Shown: positions 1 to 6,112, counted from the first letter of the stretch. The stretch is DNA of 6,150 nt from Actinomycetota bacterium (GCA_903970315.1 CAJCIJ010000180.1:1-6150); one strand, 5' to 3'. A program made the numbers and translations. Notes: generated from the sequence alone by a model not told the origin.

Positions 1-743
1 CCACAGGCAGTACCGGCCCACTTGGTGGTCCGACAGGACCCTCGGGCTCAACCGGCGCCACCGGTCCCGAAGGCACGGAAGGCAAAAAGGGCACAACCGG
101 CACTAGCGGTGCCACGGGAGCGACCGGCCCCACCGGCACCACCGGCGCGTCGGGTGCAACCGGCTCCACCGGTTCAACGGGCTCGTCCGGCGTTACAGGC
201 TCCACCGGCGCTAGCGGCTCCACCGGTGCCTCAGGGGCGACTGGCTCCACGGGCGCCACAGGAATTACCGGGGCCACCGGCTCCGCTGGCGCTACAGGGA
301 CGACTGGCTCCACGGGCGCCACGGGAATCACCGGCGCGACCGGCTCGCAGGGCGCCGCCAATGAACGGGGCTCTCAAGGGGTCGCGGGCGTTACGGGCGC
401 TGTCGGCCCAGCGGGTCCGCAGGGTCCTGCCGGGGAGATCGAGATCGTGACATGCAGCACCGTGACCGAGAAGGTCAAGGGCAAGAAGAAGGCTGTGCAG
501 AAGTGCACCACGCGGCTGTCCTCGTCGCCGCAGCGCTTTACAGCGACCGCTGCCATTGCGCGCGTGTCGCGCTCCGGGCACCTCTACGCGACCGGTTCGC
601 TGCGTGCCGGAAAGCTCATGTTGCACGCCTCGCAAGTGCTGCCCGCAGGCCGTTACACGCTGACGCTCACCACCGGAACGGGCAAGACCAGGCACTCGCG
701 AAAAGAGCCGTTGACCGTCGGGAAGACGATCACTGCGGGCTGA
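1..743 (+). CDS. Collagen-like Gly-X-Y repeat protein, 3' part
   Basis: The 5' end lies outside the window; the open frame runs from base 3 to a TGA at 741-743. Codons at 3-434 encode about 144 residues of Gly-X-Y triplets, mostly GAT, GST and GIT, rich in Thr, Ser and Ala, with one charged patch (GPE-GTE-GKK, about 63-89). The repeat is broken twice: an extra Gly at 27-29, and Asn in place of Gly at 360-362. From 435 a non-repetitive C-terminal domain of about 102 residues follows, with two cysteines (codons 453-455 and 504-506), a Lys-rich loop between them and a Thr-rich, probably beta, C-terminal half. Bacterial collagen-like proteins are usually exported and form triple-helical stalks; the Cys-containing domain could cap or trimerise the stalk (inference). 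Signal peptide and anchor are not visible. Start and specific function are unknown; the collagen-like assignment is firm. Confidence 0.9.
   Translation, partial: TGSTGPLGGPTGPSGSTGATGPEGTEGKKGTTGTSGATGATGPTGTTGASGATGSTGSTGSSGVTGSTGASGSTGASGATGSTGATGITGATGSAGATGTTGSTGATGITGATGSQGAANERGSQGVAGVTGAVGPAGPQGPAGEIEIVTCSTVTEKVKGKKKAVQKCTTRLSSSPQRFTATAAIARVSRSGHLYATGSLRAGKLMLHASQVLPAGRYTLTLTTGTGKTRHSRKEPLTVGKTITAG
238..346 (+). repeat. 63-bp tandem duplication inside the collagen repeat
   Basis: Bases 238-283 and 301-346 are 46-bp copies offset by 63 bp, which is 21 codons or seven Gly-X-Y triplets. I count four mismatches, all at third codon positions (ACA/ACG, ATT/ATC, GGG/GGC, GCC/GCG), so the encoded peptides are identical. 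This looks like an in-frame duplication that lengthened the stalk and then drifted only at synonymous sites. Confidence 0.8.
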
Positions 744-768
744 TCCAGCGCGCGGCGCGCCGTACACT
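740..768 (+). promoter_or_regulatory. Weak sigma-70-like promoter candidate
   Basis: TACACT at 763-768 matches four of six positions of the -10 consensus. CTGATC at 740-745 matches three of six of the -35 consensus, with a 17-bp spacer. It overlaps the stop codon of the collagen-like gene. A small GC hairpin (GCGCG-CGG-CGCGC, 748-760) lies in the spacer; it has no T tract and is not a convincing terminator. The element would drive the small ORF and the 920-1444 gene with a leader of about 60 nt. This is inference from hexamer matches only. Confidence 0.3.
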
Positions 769-836
769 GCGGGGCATTGAAGTACGAGAGCAGCCATGTT
801 GGAGAGTCGGGTCCGTCACGCCGGAAGGGAGCCTCG

Positions 837-923
837 ATGCGGTTGGAGGGCAGGCAAGGGGCGATGGACGGCCGTAGACCCAAGCAGGCTCAGGCGACCT
901 TTTGCGCGGAGAGTTGCCCGTGA
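837..923 (+). CDS. Possible 28-aa small protein or leader peptide
   Basis: An ATG at 837 is preceded by a good Shine-Dalgarno sequence (GGAAGGGA, 823-830) at six bases' spacing, better than most in this window. The frame runs 28 codons to a TGA at 921-923, which overlaps the GTG start of the next gene by four bases, the usual geometry of translational coupling. The peptide is basic and polar, starts MRLEGRQGAMDGRRPKQ and ends with two cysteines (CAESCP). It has no membrane segment and I recognise no family. It could be a real small protein, a coupling leader, or chance in GC-rich sequence; the ribosome site and the overlap are the only support. Confidence 0.35.
   Translation: MRLEGRQGAMDGRRPKQAQATFCAESCP
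908..913 (+). promoter_or_regulatory. Ribosome binding site that decides the 920 start
   Basis: GGAGAG lies six bases before the GTG at 920. The only other in-frame start, a TTG at 902, has no good Shine-Dalgarno sequence before it, so the GTG is preferred. Confidence 0.6.
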
Positions 924-1444
924 AGTCCGGCCCTCGCGGTCGGTTCCGCGCGCTGCCACTGTGGAGCCGCTGGCTGATCACGGTTGTCGGCTACGCAGTC
1001 GTGATCGCCGTGATCGTCCTCGTGGTCCGTAGCGGGGGCGGCGGCAACGGCGTGACCACGCCCTCTGAAGCCAAGGCCGAAGCCGAGGCAAACCGCGAGG
1101 CCCAGATCGTCATCGAAGAGGATCAGTTCCCCCACGTGGCCACCCTGACTGGGCGTGTGCCGGTGTCGGCGGCGCTGCGCCAGGCGATCACAGGCGACGT
1201 TGACAACCGGATCGCCACAAGCCAGCTGACGGGCCCGCTGCAGAGCGTGAGGTGCGCGACCTCGGGCGCCGCGAGCGCGGGCCGCATCCCGTTCCGGTGC
1301 ACGGTCACCAGCGCGGGCATCGCCTACCCGTTCCTCGCCGTAGCCGAAGAACATACGCGCCGTCTGACATGGTGCAAGGTGGATCCGCCGCCAATCGCGA
1401 CCGGGTCGGCGGCCATCCCGCTGAGCCCGCGCTGTCGCGCCTGA
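920..1444 (+). CDS. Membrane-anchored extracytoplasmic protein with four cysteines, unknown function
   Basis: A 174-residue protein from a GTG start with its own ribosome site (908-913). Residues 1-16 are basic and cytoplasmic. Residues about 17-37 form one hydrophobic helix, followed by a Gly-rich stretch (SGGGGNG) and an Ala/Glu-rich spacer (about 48-68). The remaining 105 or so residues form a small extracytoplasmic domain with cysteines at 112, 127, 152 and 172, enough for two disulfides. The Cys-containing stretch around RIPFRCTVTSAG faintly recalls small secreted actinobacterial domains such as DUF4333, but I cannot assign it. N-in, C-out topology follows from the positive N terminus. 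It lies downstream of the collagen-like gene and overlaps a possible small ORF by four bases. Coding is well supported by the membrane segment and patterned cysteines; function is unknown. Confidence 0.75.
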   Translation: MKSGPRGRFRALPLWSRWLITVVGYAVVIAVIVLVVRSGGGGNGVTTPSEAKAEAEANREAQIVIEEDQFPHVATLTGRVPVSAALRQAITGDVDNRIATSQLTGPLQSVRCATSGAASAGRIPFRCTVTSAGIAYPFLAVAEEHTRRLTWCKVDPPPIATGSAAIPLSPRCRA

Positions 1445-1456
1445 GGCGTCTCGGGC

Positions 1457-1477
1457 GGCGTCTCGGCGCCGGACGCC
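1457..1477. terminator. GC-rich hairpin between convergent genes
   Basis: GGCGTC (1457-1462) pairs with GACGCC (1472-1477) around a 9-base loop that contains the palindrome GGCGCC. It lies in the 36-bp gap between the stops of the 920-1444 gene and mntP, where a two-way terminator would be expected. There is no T tract on either strand. GGCGTCTC also occurs directly upstream at 1445-1452. Confidence 0.35.
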
Positions 1478-1480
1478 GGG

Positions 1481-2023
1481 TCAGGCCAAGCGCTCGACCA
1501 GCAACGCCACGCCGAGCACGGCAAGGCCCACGCCTGCCAGGCGCTGCGCGTCCTGGCGGACGCGCGCGCCCAACCTGGCGCCCAAGCGCAGGCCAAGCTG
1601 GGAGAAGATCGCCGCCTGGACCCCCACGGCGGCGGCCACGGGGAGCACGGGCCCGCGCAGCAGACCGAGCGTAAAGCCGATCACCAGCTCGTCGATGCTG
1701 ATGCTCAGGCCCAGCATCACGGCCCACAGCCCCGTCGGCCGGGTGAGCTTGGCGAGGCGCTCGGGATCGTCCTCGCCGCGGACCATCCACGCTCCCAGGG
1801 CGATCAGGATGGCAGTGGCGGCGTAGTTGCCGGCGTTGCCTACGGCATGACCCACGGGTGCCCCAAGGGCGAATCCGATCAGCGGCATGACCGCCTCAAA
1901 GACGCCGAACAGGATGCTGATTTTGGCGCCGTCGCGGCCGCTGACGCCCGTGGCCCCAAGCGCGGCGGCCACCGCGAAGGAGTCCAAGCCCAGGGGGATT
2001 ATCAGGGCGATCAGCTTCAGCAT
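1481..2023 (-). CDS. mntP: MntP-family manganese efflux pump
   Basis: This 180-residue integral membrane protein has the length and six-helix pattern of the MntP (formerly DUF204) family, which exports Mn2+ across the cytoplasmic membrane. The first helix carries the conserved Asp in PLGLDSFAVA (D14). The second has Glu43 in FGVFEAVMPLIG, where the family has GAVETLTPLIG in E. coli. The fourth helix repeats the signature as LSISIDELVIG (D111). The two halves form the internal repeat typical of the family. A charged cytoplasmic loop (about 82-97) separates the halves. The ATG at 2023 has only a weak ribosome site. It lies 100 bp after rpiA on the same strand, so it is probably read from the same transcript or from a promoter in that gap. 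I see no yybP-ykoY manganese riboswitch, which controls mntP in some bacteria. Confidence 0.88.
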   Translation of the reverse strand: MLKLIALIIPLGLDSFAVAAALGATGVSGRDGAKISILFGVFEAVMPLIGFALGAPVGHAVGNAGNYAATAILIALGAWMVRGEDDPERLAKLTRPTGLWAVMLGLSISIDELVIGFTLGLLRGPVLPVAAAVGVQAAIFSQLGLRLGARLGARVRQDAQRLAGVGLAVLGVALLVERLA

Positions 2024-2123
2024 GGCGTGTCCGTTGCGCTCAGATGGATACGACGCGGCAGTTCATACGGCCGTTTGTGTCGGCCGCTCTGGAGGACGCA
2101 CTCTGCCCGGCGTCAGGCAGGGC
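2024..2123 (-). other. rpiA-mntP intergenic region with hairpin
   Basis: This 100-bp gap carries a perfect 6-bp inverted repeat, CGGCCG at 2068-2073 and 2081-2086, with a 7-base loop (ACACAAA on the minus strand). It would fold about 45 bases before the mntP start. A second, weaker pairing (CTGCC/GGCAG) lies just after the rpiA stop. There is no T tract and no convincing promoter. The hairpin could attenuate read-through, mark an mRNA processing site or act as an operator; nothing in the sequence decides between these. Confidence 0.35.
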
Positions 2124-2831
2124 TCACGGTGGCGCCTTTGCGCCGCGACGGTGGTCTACGCCGTTTGGGCCGGCAATCAGCACGTCGGAGACCAGCTCCG
2201 GGCCGAACAGGCCGTGCTCGACCACGCCGGCCGTTTCCGACAGGCGGGCGCTCAGGATGGGGGGCTCCCCGATAGCGCCCAGGTAGTCGCCGATGAGGTT
2301 GCCGTCAGGGCTCGGCGGGCAGTCGCGGAGCTTGGCGGGAGCAAGCGCAGCAAGTGTCCAGGCGGCCCCGAAGCGGAGGATCTCCAGGGGTACCGGCGCG
2401 CTCAGCGCCGCGACCGACTTGTCGGAGGAGGCGATTACCACAAATCGCCGGGCCGCTGTCGCGATCACCTTCTCACGCGTGTGCGCCGCCCCGCCGCCTT
2501 TGATCAGCCAGCAGTCAGGGTCAACCTGGTCGGCGCCGTCGATGGCAATGTCCAGCGCTCCGCCCATGTCGTCGAGATCCTCCACGGGCAGGCCAAGGGA
2601 GGTGGCCGCATGTGCAGTGGCGGGGGAGGTCGCTGCGTAGCGCATGTCACGGAGCGAACGCTGGGCCAACTCGGGCAGCAGGTAAGCGACCGTGGAGCCC
2701 GTGCCCAGTCCCACGTACATGCCATCGGCAACAAGCTCCGATGCGGCCTTCGCGGCGGCGCGCTTCTGCGCCTCGATGGCGGCGTGCTGCTGGATCGTCG
2801 CCGGGGGGTCCATGGCGTGCTGGTCGTTCAC
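2124..2831 (-). CDS. rpiA: Ribose-5-phosphate isomerase A
   Basis: RpiA interconverts ribose 5-phosphate and ribulose 5-phosphate in the cytoplasmic pentose phosphate pathway. The 235-residue protein has normal length and all family motifs: phosphate-binding GLGTGSTV (41-48); DGADQVD (98-104) with D98 and D101; KGGG (111-114); catalytic base E120 in TREK; and VVEHGLF (203-209). Spacing of D98, D101, K111 and E120 matches D81, D84, K94 and E103 of the E. coli enzyme exactly. A small oddity is Gln where most RpiA have Glu after DGAD. The longest frame begins at a GTG (2831), 13 bp after the stop of the PAS-GGDEF-EAL gene. An ATG at 2813 would remove six residues that precede the conserved fold, and neither start has a strong ribosome site. 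The short gap suggests co-transcription and probably translational coupling with the upstream gene. Confidence 0.95.
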   Translation of the reverse strand: MNDQHAMDPPATIQQHAAIEAQKRAAAKAASELVADGMYVGLGTGSTVAYLLPELAQRSLRDMRYAATSPATAHAATSLGLPVEDLDDMGGALDIAIDGADQVDPDCWLIKGGGAAHTREKVIATAARRFVVIASSDKSVAALSAPVPLEILRFGAAWTLAALAPAKLRDCPPSPDGNLIGDYLGAIGEPPILSARLSETAGVVEHGLFGPELVSDVLIAGPNGVDHRRGAKAPP

Positions 2832-2844
2832 GGCGCCGGCGAGC

Positions 2845-4572
2845 CTATACGGGCACTTGCGGCGGCGCCAGCAGGAAACCCTGCCCGACTGGGCAGCCGA
2901 GCTTTCGCACCAGCTTCAGCTGGCGCTCGGACTCGATGCCCATGGCCACCAGTCGCAGGCGGGTATCGCGCGCCAGCGACACCATGGCGTTGGCCACGGC
3001 GCGCTTATGCCTGTCGTGGTCAAGGCCCTCGATCAGGGTGCGGTCGAGCTTGAGCATGTCCACGGGCAGCAGTCCTGGAAGAGTGAGCGAGGCGCTGCCT
3101 GCGCCGAAGTTGTCAAGCGCCGTGTGCACGCCCAGGCGCTTGAGCCCCTCAAACGCGTTACGCGCGCTGTCGATGTGGTCGATGGCAGCCTGCTCGGAGA
3201 CCTCGATGCACAGGGCACTGGCGGGCAGTCCGCTGGACTGCAGAGCGGCGCGTACGCGCTCGGTGACGTCGCCCTCGGCAAGCTCGCGCGCCGAGAGATT
3301 GACCGAAACGGTCAGCCGCATGCGCTCACGGCGTAGCCACGCGGCGGCCTGGGCGCATGCCGACTGGAGCACCCACTCGCCCAGCGACACGATCAGCCGG
3401 CTCTCTTCGGCGAGCGGAAGAAACTCCGACGGCTCGACCTGTAGGGCTCCGTGTGGGTGCCATCGCACGAGTGCCTCCCAGCCGACCCGGCCGCGGCCGT
3501 CGAGACGAAGTTGGGGCTGATAGGCGACATGCAGCTCCTGCCGCGGCAGCGCATGGCGCAGGCGGTCATCGATGTCCAGGCGCTCGGCGATCTGCCGGCG
3601 CAGGCTCTCGTCAAAGAGCTCCAGGTCGTGGCCACCGCTGCCTTTGGCGCGGTACATCGCCACGTCGGCCTCGCTGAGCAGATCCTCGGCGTTGGTGGAG
3701 GGGTCGTGGGCGACCGAGACACCGACGCTGGCGCGCATCGAGATGTCGGCGCCGGCGAGCCGGAAGGGTTCCTCCAGGGCGTGCAGCACGCGTTCGGCCA
3801 CCGCAATCGCCTCGGCGTCGCCCTCGAGGTCCTCGGCGAGGATCACGAACTCGTCGCCGCCCAGGCGCGCAATCGTGTCGCTGTCGCGCAGGACCTCGCG
3901 TAGACGTTGGGCAACCAGGATCAGCAGCTCGTCCCCAGCGGCGTGGCCCAGGGTGTCGTTGATCGCCTTGAAGCGGTCCAGGTCGATGAACAGAATCGCC
4001 ACGGGTGTGCGCCCGCGGTGCAGGCGTGCCAGCGCCTGGCGCGCGCGGTCCATCAGCAGGAGGCGGTTGGGGAGCCTCGTCAGGGGATCGTGCAGCGCCT
4101 GGCGCTGCAGCTGCATGGAGTCGGTGATGTCACGGGCCGTCGCGTGCCAGGCGCCCTGCTGGTAGCGCCCATTCCAAAGCAGCCAGCGCCAGGACCCGTC
4201 CTTGTGGCGCAGCCGGTTGGCGAAGTCCGCGAAGCGGGCGCCCTCGTGGTCGGGCACGTGCAGTTGCGTTCGCGTGCGCTCCAGGTCGTCCGGGTGTACC
4301 CACCGCTCGATCGGCTGCCCGCGCAGCTCATCGACACTCCACCCAAGGTGCGTCTCCCATGCGGGATTGAGCAGGCCCAAGCGGCCGTCGCCATCCAGCG
4401 TGGCCAGGAGGTCGCCGGCCAGCTCGAACAGCAGCGCCATCTCATCAGTGCCGGGTGCAGCAGCCTCGCCCCGGGGGGTGCCCCAACTCTCAAGCTCAGC
4501 AGAGTCCTGCCCAGGTCCATCCGTCATCGTCCCAGAATGGGGGTCTGACTTTGCGTCGATTGGGCTAGCCAC
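2845..4572 (-). CDS. PAS-GGDEF-EAL cyclic-di-GMP protein with degenerate EAL domain
   Basis: A 575-residue protein with no membrane segment, so probably cytoplasmic. A polar tail (1-44) precedes a PAS domain with PAC-like end (about 45-150, GSWRWLLWNG and ATARDITD). The GGDEF domain follows (about 160-320): D197 in FIDLDRFK, GGDEF at 238-242, and inhibitory site RDSD at 229-232, five residues before GGDEF. It should make c-di-GMP from two GTP and be product-inhibited. The EAL domain (about 345-575) keeps E366 (EALVRW), N425, E457, K508 and Q564, at spacings matching Pseudomonas RocR within one residue. The second Asp of DDFG is N488, the AEGVE glutamate is M544, and loop 6 reads GAGSAS rather than GTGYSS. 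Hydrolysis of c-di-GMP is therefore probably weak or lost. The PAS ligand is unknown. The start is GTG at 4572; ATG at 4527 is possible and leaves all domains intact. rpiA follows 13 bp downstream. Confidence 0.93.
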   Translation of the reverse strand: MASPIDAKSDPHSGTMTDGPGQDSAELESWGTPRGEAAAPGTDEMALLFELAGDLLATLDGDGRLGLLNPAWETHLGWSVDELRGQPIERWVHPDDLERTRTQLHVPDHEGARFADFANRLRHKDGSWRWLLWNGRYQQGAWHATARDITDSMQLQRQALHDPLTRLPNRLLLMDRARQALARLHRGRTPVAILFIDLDRFKAINDTLGHAAGDELLILVAQRLREVLRDSDTIARLGGDEFVILAEDLEGDAEAIAVAERVLHALEEPFRLAGADISMRASVGVSVAHDPSTNAEDLLSEADVAMYRAKGSGGHDLELFDESLRRQIAERLDIDDRLRHALPRQELHVAYQPQLRLDGRGRVGWEALVRWHPHGALQVEPSEFLPLAEESRLIVSLGEWVLQSACAQAAAWLRRERMRLTVSVNLSARELAEGDVTERVRAALQSSGLPASALCIEVSEQAAIDHIDSARNAFEGLKRLGVHTALDNFGAGSASLTLPGLLPVDMLKLDRTLIEGLDHDRHKRAVANAMVSLARDTRLRLVAMGIESERQLKLVRKLGCPVGQGFLLAPPQVPV

Positions 4573-4751
4573 GATGTTCGTCTACCCATTGAGCGGCGCT
4601 ATGTGAGCGAGCCTGTGGTCGCATGTGTGTGCCCGCTTATCCGACGCTACGGCACCGATGGGTACCTGCTGACACTGTACACCCGGGTCAGGCGTCAGCC
4701 GCGGCGTTGGCGGGGCGCCGATTGTCCCGGTGGCGGGGGAGCGGAAGGTCG
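4573..4751 (-). other. Intergenic region upstream of the PAS-GGDEF-EAL gene
   Basis: This 179-bp gap is the largest in the minus-strand block and the likeliest place for the promoter of the PAS-GGDEF-EAL/rpiA unit. TACAGT on the minus strand (4674-4679) is a fair -10 match, but nothing close to a -35 consensus lies 16-18 bp upstream of it. The part next to the VKOR stop is very GC-rich with short GGCG/CGCC pairings and no T tract. I see no convincing gene or riboswitch here. Confidence 0.3.
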
Positions 4752-5174
4752 CTATGCCGACTGCGGCGAGACTCGCAAAAACCGCCACGTGGACAGGCAG
4801 GCCAGCAGGGTCATTATGACCGCGCTTGACAGGCACCACTCGCAATACTGTTCTAGCGAGAACGCCTCGCGGTAGGTCAGGTAGGCCGAGAATGCGAAGC
4901 CGATCACGGTCATGGCGGCGGTCGCCATGCGCGTACTCTCGCGCTCGGGGGCAAGCAGGGAGGCGAGGATCGAGAAGTAGCCGATCAGGCCGATGACCGC
5001 AACGGGTATGCCAAGGACCTTGGAGTAGGCAGACGTCTGGACGGCGTAGCAGTTGAAGCCCCTGGAGCACTCCGGCCGGATGCCGGAGTAGTGGACATAG
5101 GTGAGGTAGCTGGCGACGCCCAGGCCAATTACGGCGAGGCCGATCAACACGCGCTTGACCGCCCCGTGCGCCAT
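4752..5174 (-). CDS. VKOR-family disulfide bond-forming membrane protein
   Basis: A 140-residue vitamin K epoxide reductase homologue. In bacteria these proteins re-oxidise a DsbA-like partner and pass the electrons to quinone, replacing DsbB. Four hydrophobic helices are visible (about 8-28, 57-75, 85-103, 114-132). The quinone-site cysteines are C111 and C114 in QYCEWCLSSA. The partner-facing pair is C36 and C42 in the loop after helix 1, followed by TSAYSKVLGIPVAVIGLIGY, a close match to the family pattern. Many bacterial homologues carry a fused thioredoxin domain. This one does not; its partner is the separate gene 7 bp upstream. The ATG at 5174 has a poor ribosome site, and translation may be coupled to the upstream stop. 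All four redox cysteines are present, so it should be active, with the C36/C42 loop outside the membrane. Confidence 0.92.
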   Translation of the reverse strand: MAHGAVKRVLIGLAVIGLGVASYLTYVHYSGIRPECSRGFNCYAVQTSAYSKVLGIPVAVIGLIGYFSILASLLAPERESTRMATAAMTVIGFAFSAYLTYREAFSLEQYCEWCLSSAVIMTLLACLSTWRFLRVSPQSA

Positions 5175-5181
5175 GGGACCG

Positions 5182-6012
5182 CTACTTCTTGATGAGGCTG
5201 GTGATAGCGGCTTCGAATGCGCCGGCTTCGGTCAGCGAGGGGGCTGAGAAGACGCTCAGTTCGCCCCCGGTCTTGCCGAGCAGGAAGGACGGGGTGCCGG
5301 TGAAGCCGCGCCGGCCCGTTTCTTCGGCGTCCTTTTCCAGCACCGTTTCGAAGGCTGGGTTGTGGCGTTCTTCTTCCCACTTTGAGATCTTTAGGCCGGG
5401 CACCTGCTCGGCGCGTTCCAGCAGGTAGGCGGGCGTGACATAGCCGGTGTCCTCAGCGCCCTGCTGGTGGTAGAAGAGCTCGATGTAGTACCACATTAGG
5501 TTCTGCTTGCCAGCGGCAAGTGCTGCGGACTGCTGCTCACGGAAGACAGACGGTTCGCGCGTGGCGGTCTCCATGGAGTGGTATTCGATGCGCAGCCTGT
5601 CGGCGCGCACCTCCTTGGCGATCAGGCTGGGCAGTGCACCGAGCGTGAATTCGCGGCAGATTGGGCACTCCAGGTCGCCGAAATACTGGAGCGTCACAGG
5701 TGCCTTGGGGTCGCCCAGGGCGTCGCCTTCCTGGTGAATGCCCGTCAGGAGCGAGTTCACTTCGGCGACCGCCTGGATCGCTGGCTTGGTCCCAGGCTTG
5801 GCGATGTGGCTCTTGCCGCCGGAGCTGGTGACGGCGACGACCACTGCGATCACGATCACGGCGGCCACGATCGCTCCACCGAGCTGCGCCAAGCGCTTGC
5901 GTCGCGCCTGCATCTCGCTGTGCTGTGCTTCCAGCGCCTTGCGATCGGCGCGCGCCTGCTCGCGGCGTTCCTTGCGCGTGGCCTTCTGCTCCTCCCCGGG
6001 GCTCATGTGCAT
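5182..6012 (-). CDS. Membrane-anchored DsbA-like thioredoxin-fold protein
   Basis: A 276-residue protein with a highly charged cytoplasmic N terminus (about 6-41, Arg/Lys/Glu/Ala-rich, probably coiled coil). One membrane helix follows (about 46-62), then a linker and an extracytoplasmic thioredoxin-fold domain of the DsbA/Thioredoxin_4 type (about 97-276). The redox motif is CPIC (116-119) after LQYFGDLE, and the cis-proline loop is TGTPSFLLG (P241). The alpha-helical insert between them (about 160-230) fits DsbA-like rather than plain thioredoxin. In actinobacteria such proteins oxidise cysteines in exported proteins and are recycled by VKOR, and the next gene 7 bp downstream is a VKOR, which strongly supports that role. 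An isomerase role cannot be excluded from sequence. The start is ATG 6012 or ATG 6006, two codons apart; neither has a strong ribosome site. Confidence 0.92.
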   Translation of the reverse strand: MHMSPGEEQKATRKERREQARADRKALEAQHSEMQARRKRLAQLGGAIVAAVIVIAVVVAVTSSGGKSHIAKPGTKPAIQAVAEVNSLLTGIHQEGDALGDPKAPVTLQYFGDLECPICREFTLGALPSLIAKEVRADRLRIEYHSMETATREPSVFREQQSAALAAGKQNLMWYYIELFYHQQGAEDTGYVTPAYLLERAEQVPGLKISKWEEERHNPAFETVLEKDAEETGRRGFTGTPSFLLGKTGGELSVFSAPSLTEAGAFEAAITSLIKK

Positions 6013-6112
6013 ATTTCTACTAGGTTTCGATCAAGCGGGGCTTAAGGACGCCCTGAGAGCCGCGCCGGCGGGGGCTGGGCAGGCGCCGGTCGATGCGCCA
6101 ATATGGCCCCAG
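6013..6112. other. Divergent intergenic region between DsbA-like gene and tRNA
   Basis: These 100 bp should hold promoters for both directions. On the minus strand, TTAAGC and TAGTAG lie 17 bp apart just before the DsbA-like start, but each matches only three consensus positions. An inverted repeat (CCGGCG 6065-6070, CGCCGG 6084-6089, 13-base loop) sits mid-region. AATAT near 6100-6104 is the only AT-rich spot before the tRNA. None of this is conclusive. Confidence 0.25.

Noticed and set aside
1..434. CRISPR or satellite-like repeat array
   Set aside because: The periodicity is 9 bp and in frame with Gly-X-Y codons; there are no constant repeats separated by unique spacers.
231..797. Minus-strand open frame opposite the collagen-like gene
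   Set aside because: It mirrors the Gly-X-Y repeat; its low-complexity Arg/Ala/Gly composition comes from the sense codons and it has no ribosome site.
796..905. Resemblance to a glycine riboswitch or SRP RNA (GGAGAG, GCCGGAAGGGAGC, CTCAGGC)
   Set aside because: The GGAAGGGAGC string recalls both families, but the surrounding core does not fit: no GCCGAAGGRGCAA core, no GUCAGGYCCGGAAGG apical motif and no glycine gene downstream. The purine run is better explained as a ribosome binding site.
902..919. TTG at 902 as the start of the four-Cys protein
   Set aside because: It lacks a good ribosome site, whereas the GTG at 920 has GGAGAG six bases upstream.
2024..2123. yybP-ykoY manganese riboswitch upstream of mntP
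   Set aside because: The gap has a GCCGGGCAGA-like string but lacks the paired first half of the aptamer, and a 100-bp gap after rpiA with these hairpins does not give the required fold.
1887..3053. Long plus-strand open frame opposite mntP and rpiA
   Set aside because: It is antisense to two genes with clear family motifs and has the Arg/Gly/Ala-rich composition typical of GC-rich shadow frames, with no recognisable domain.
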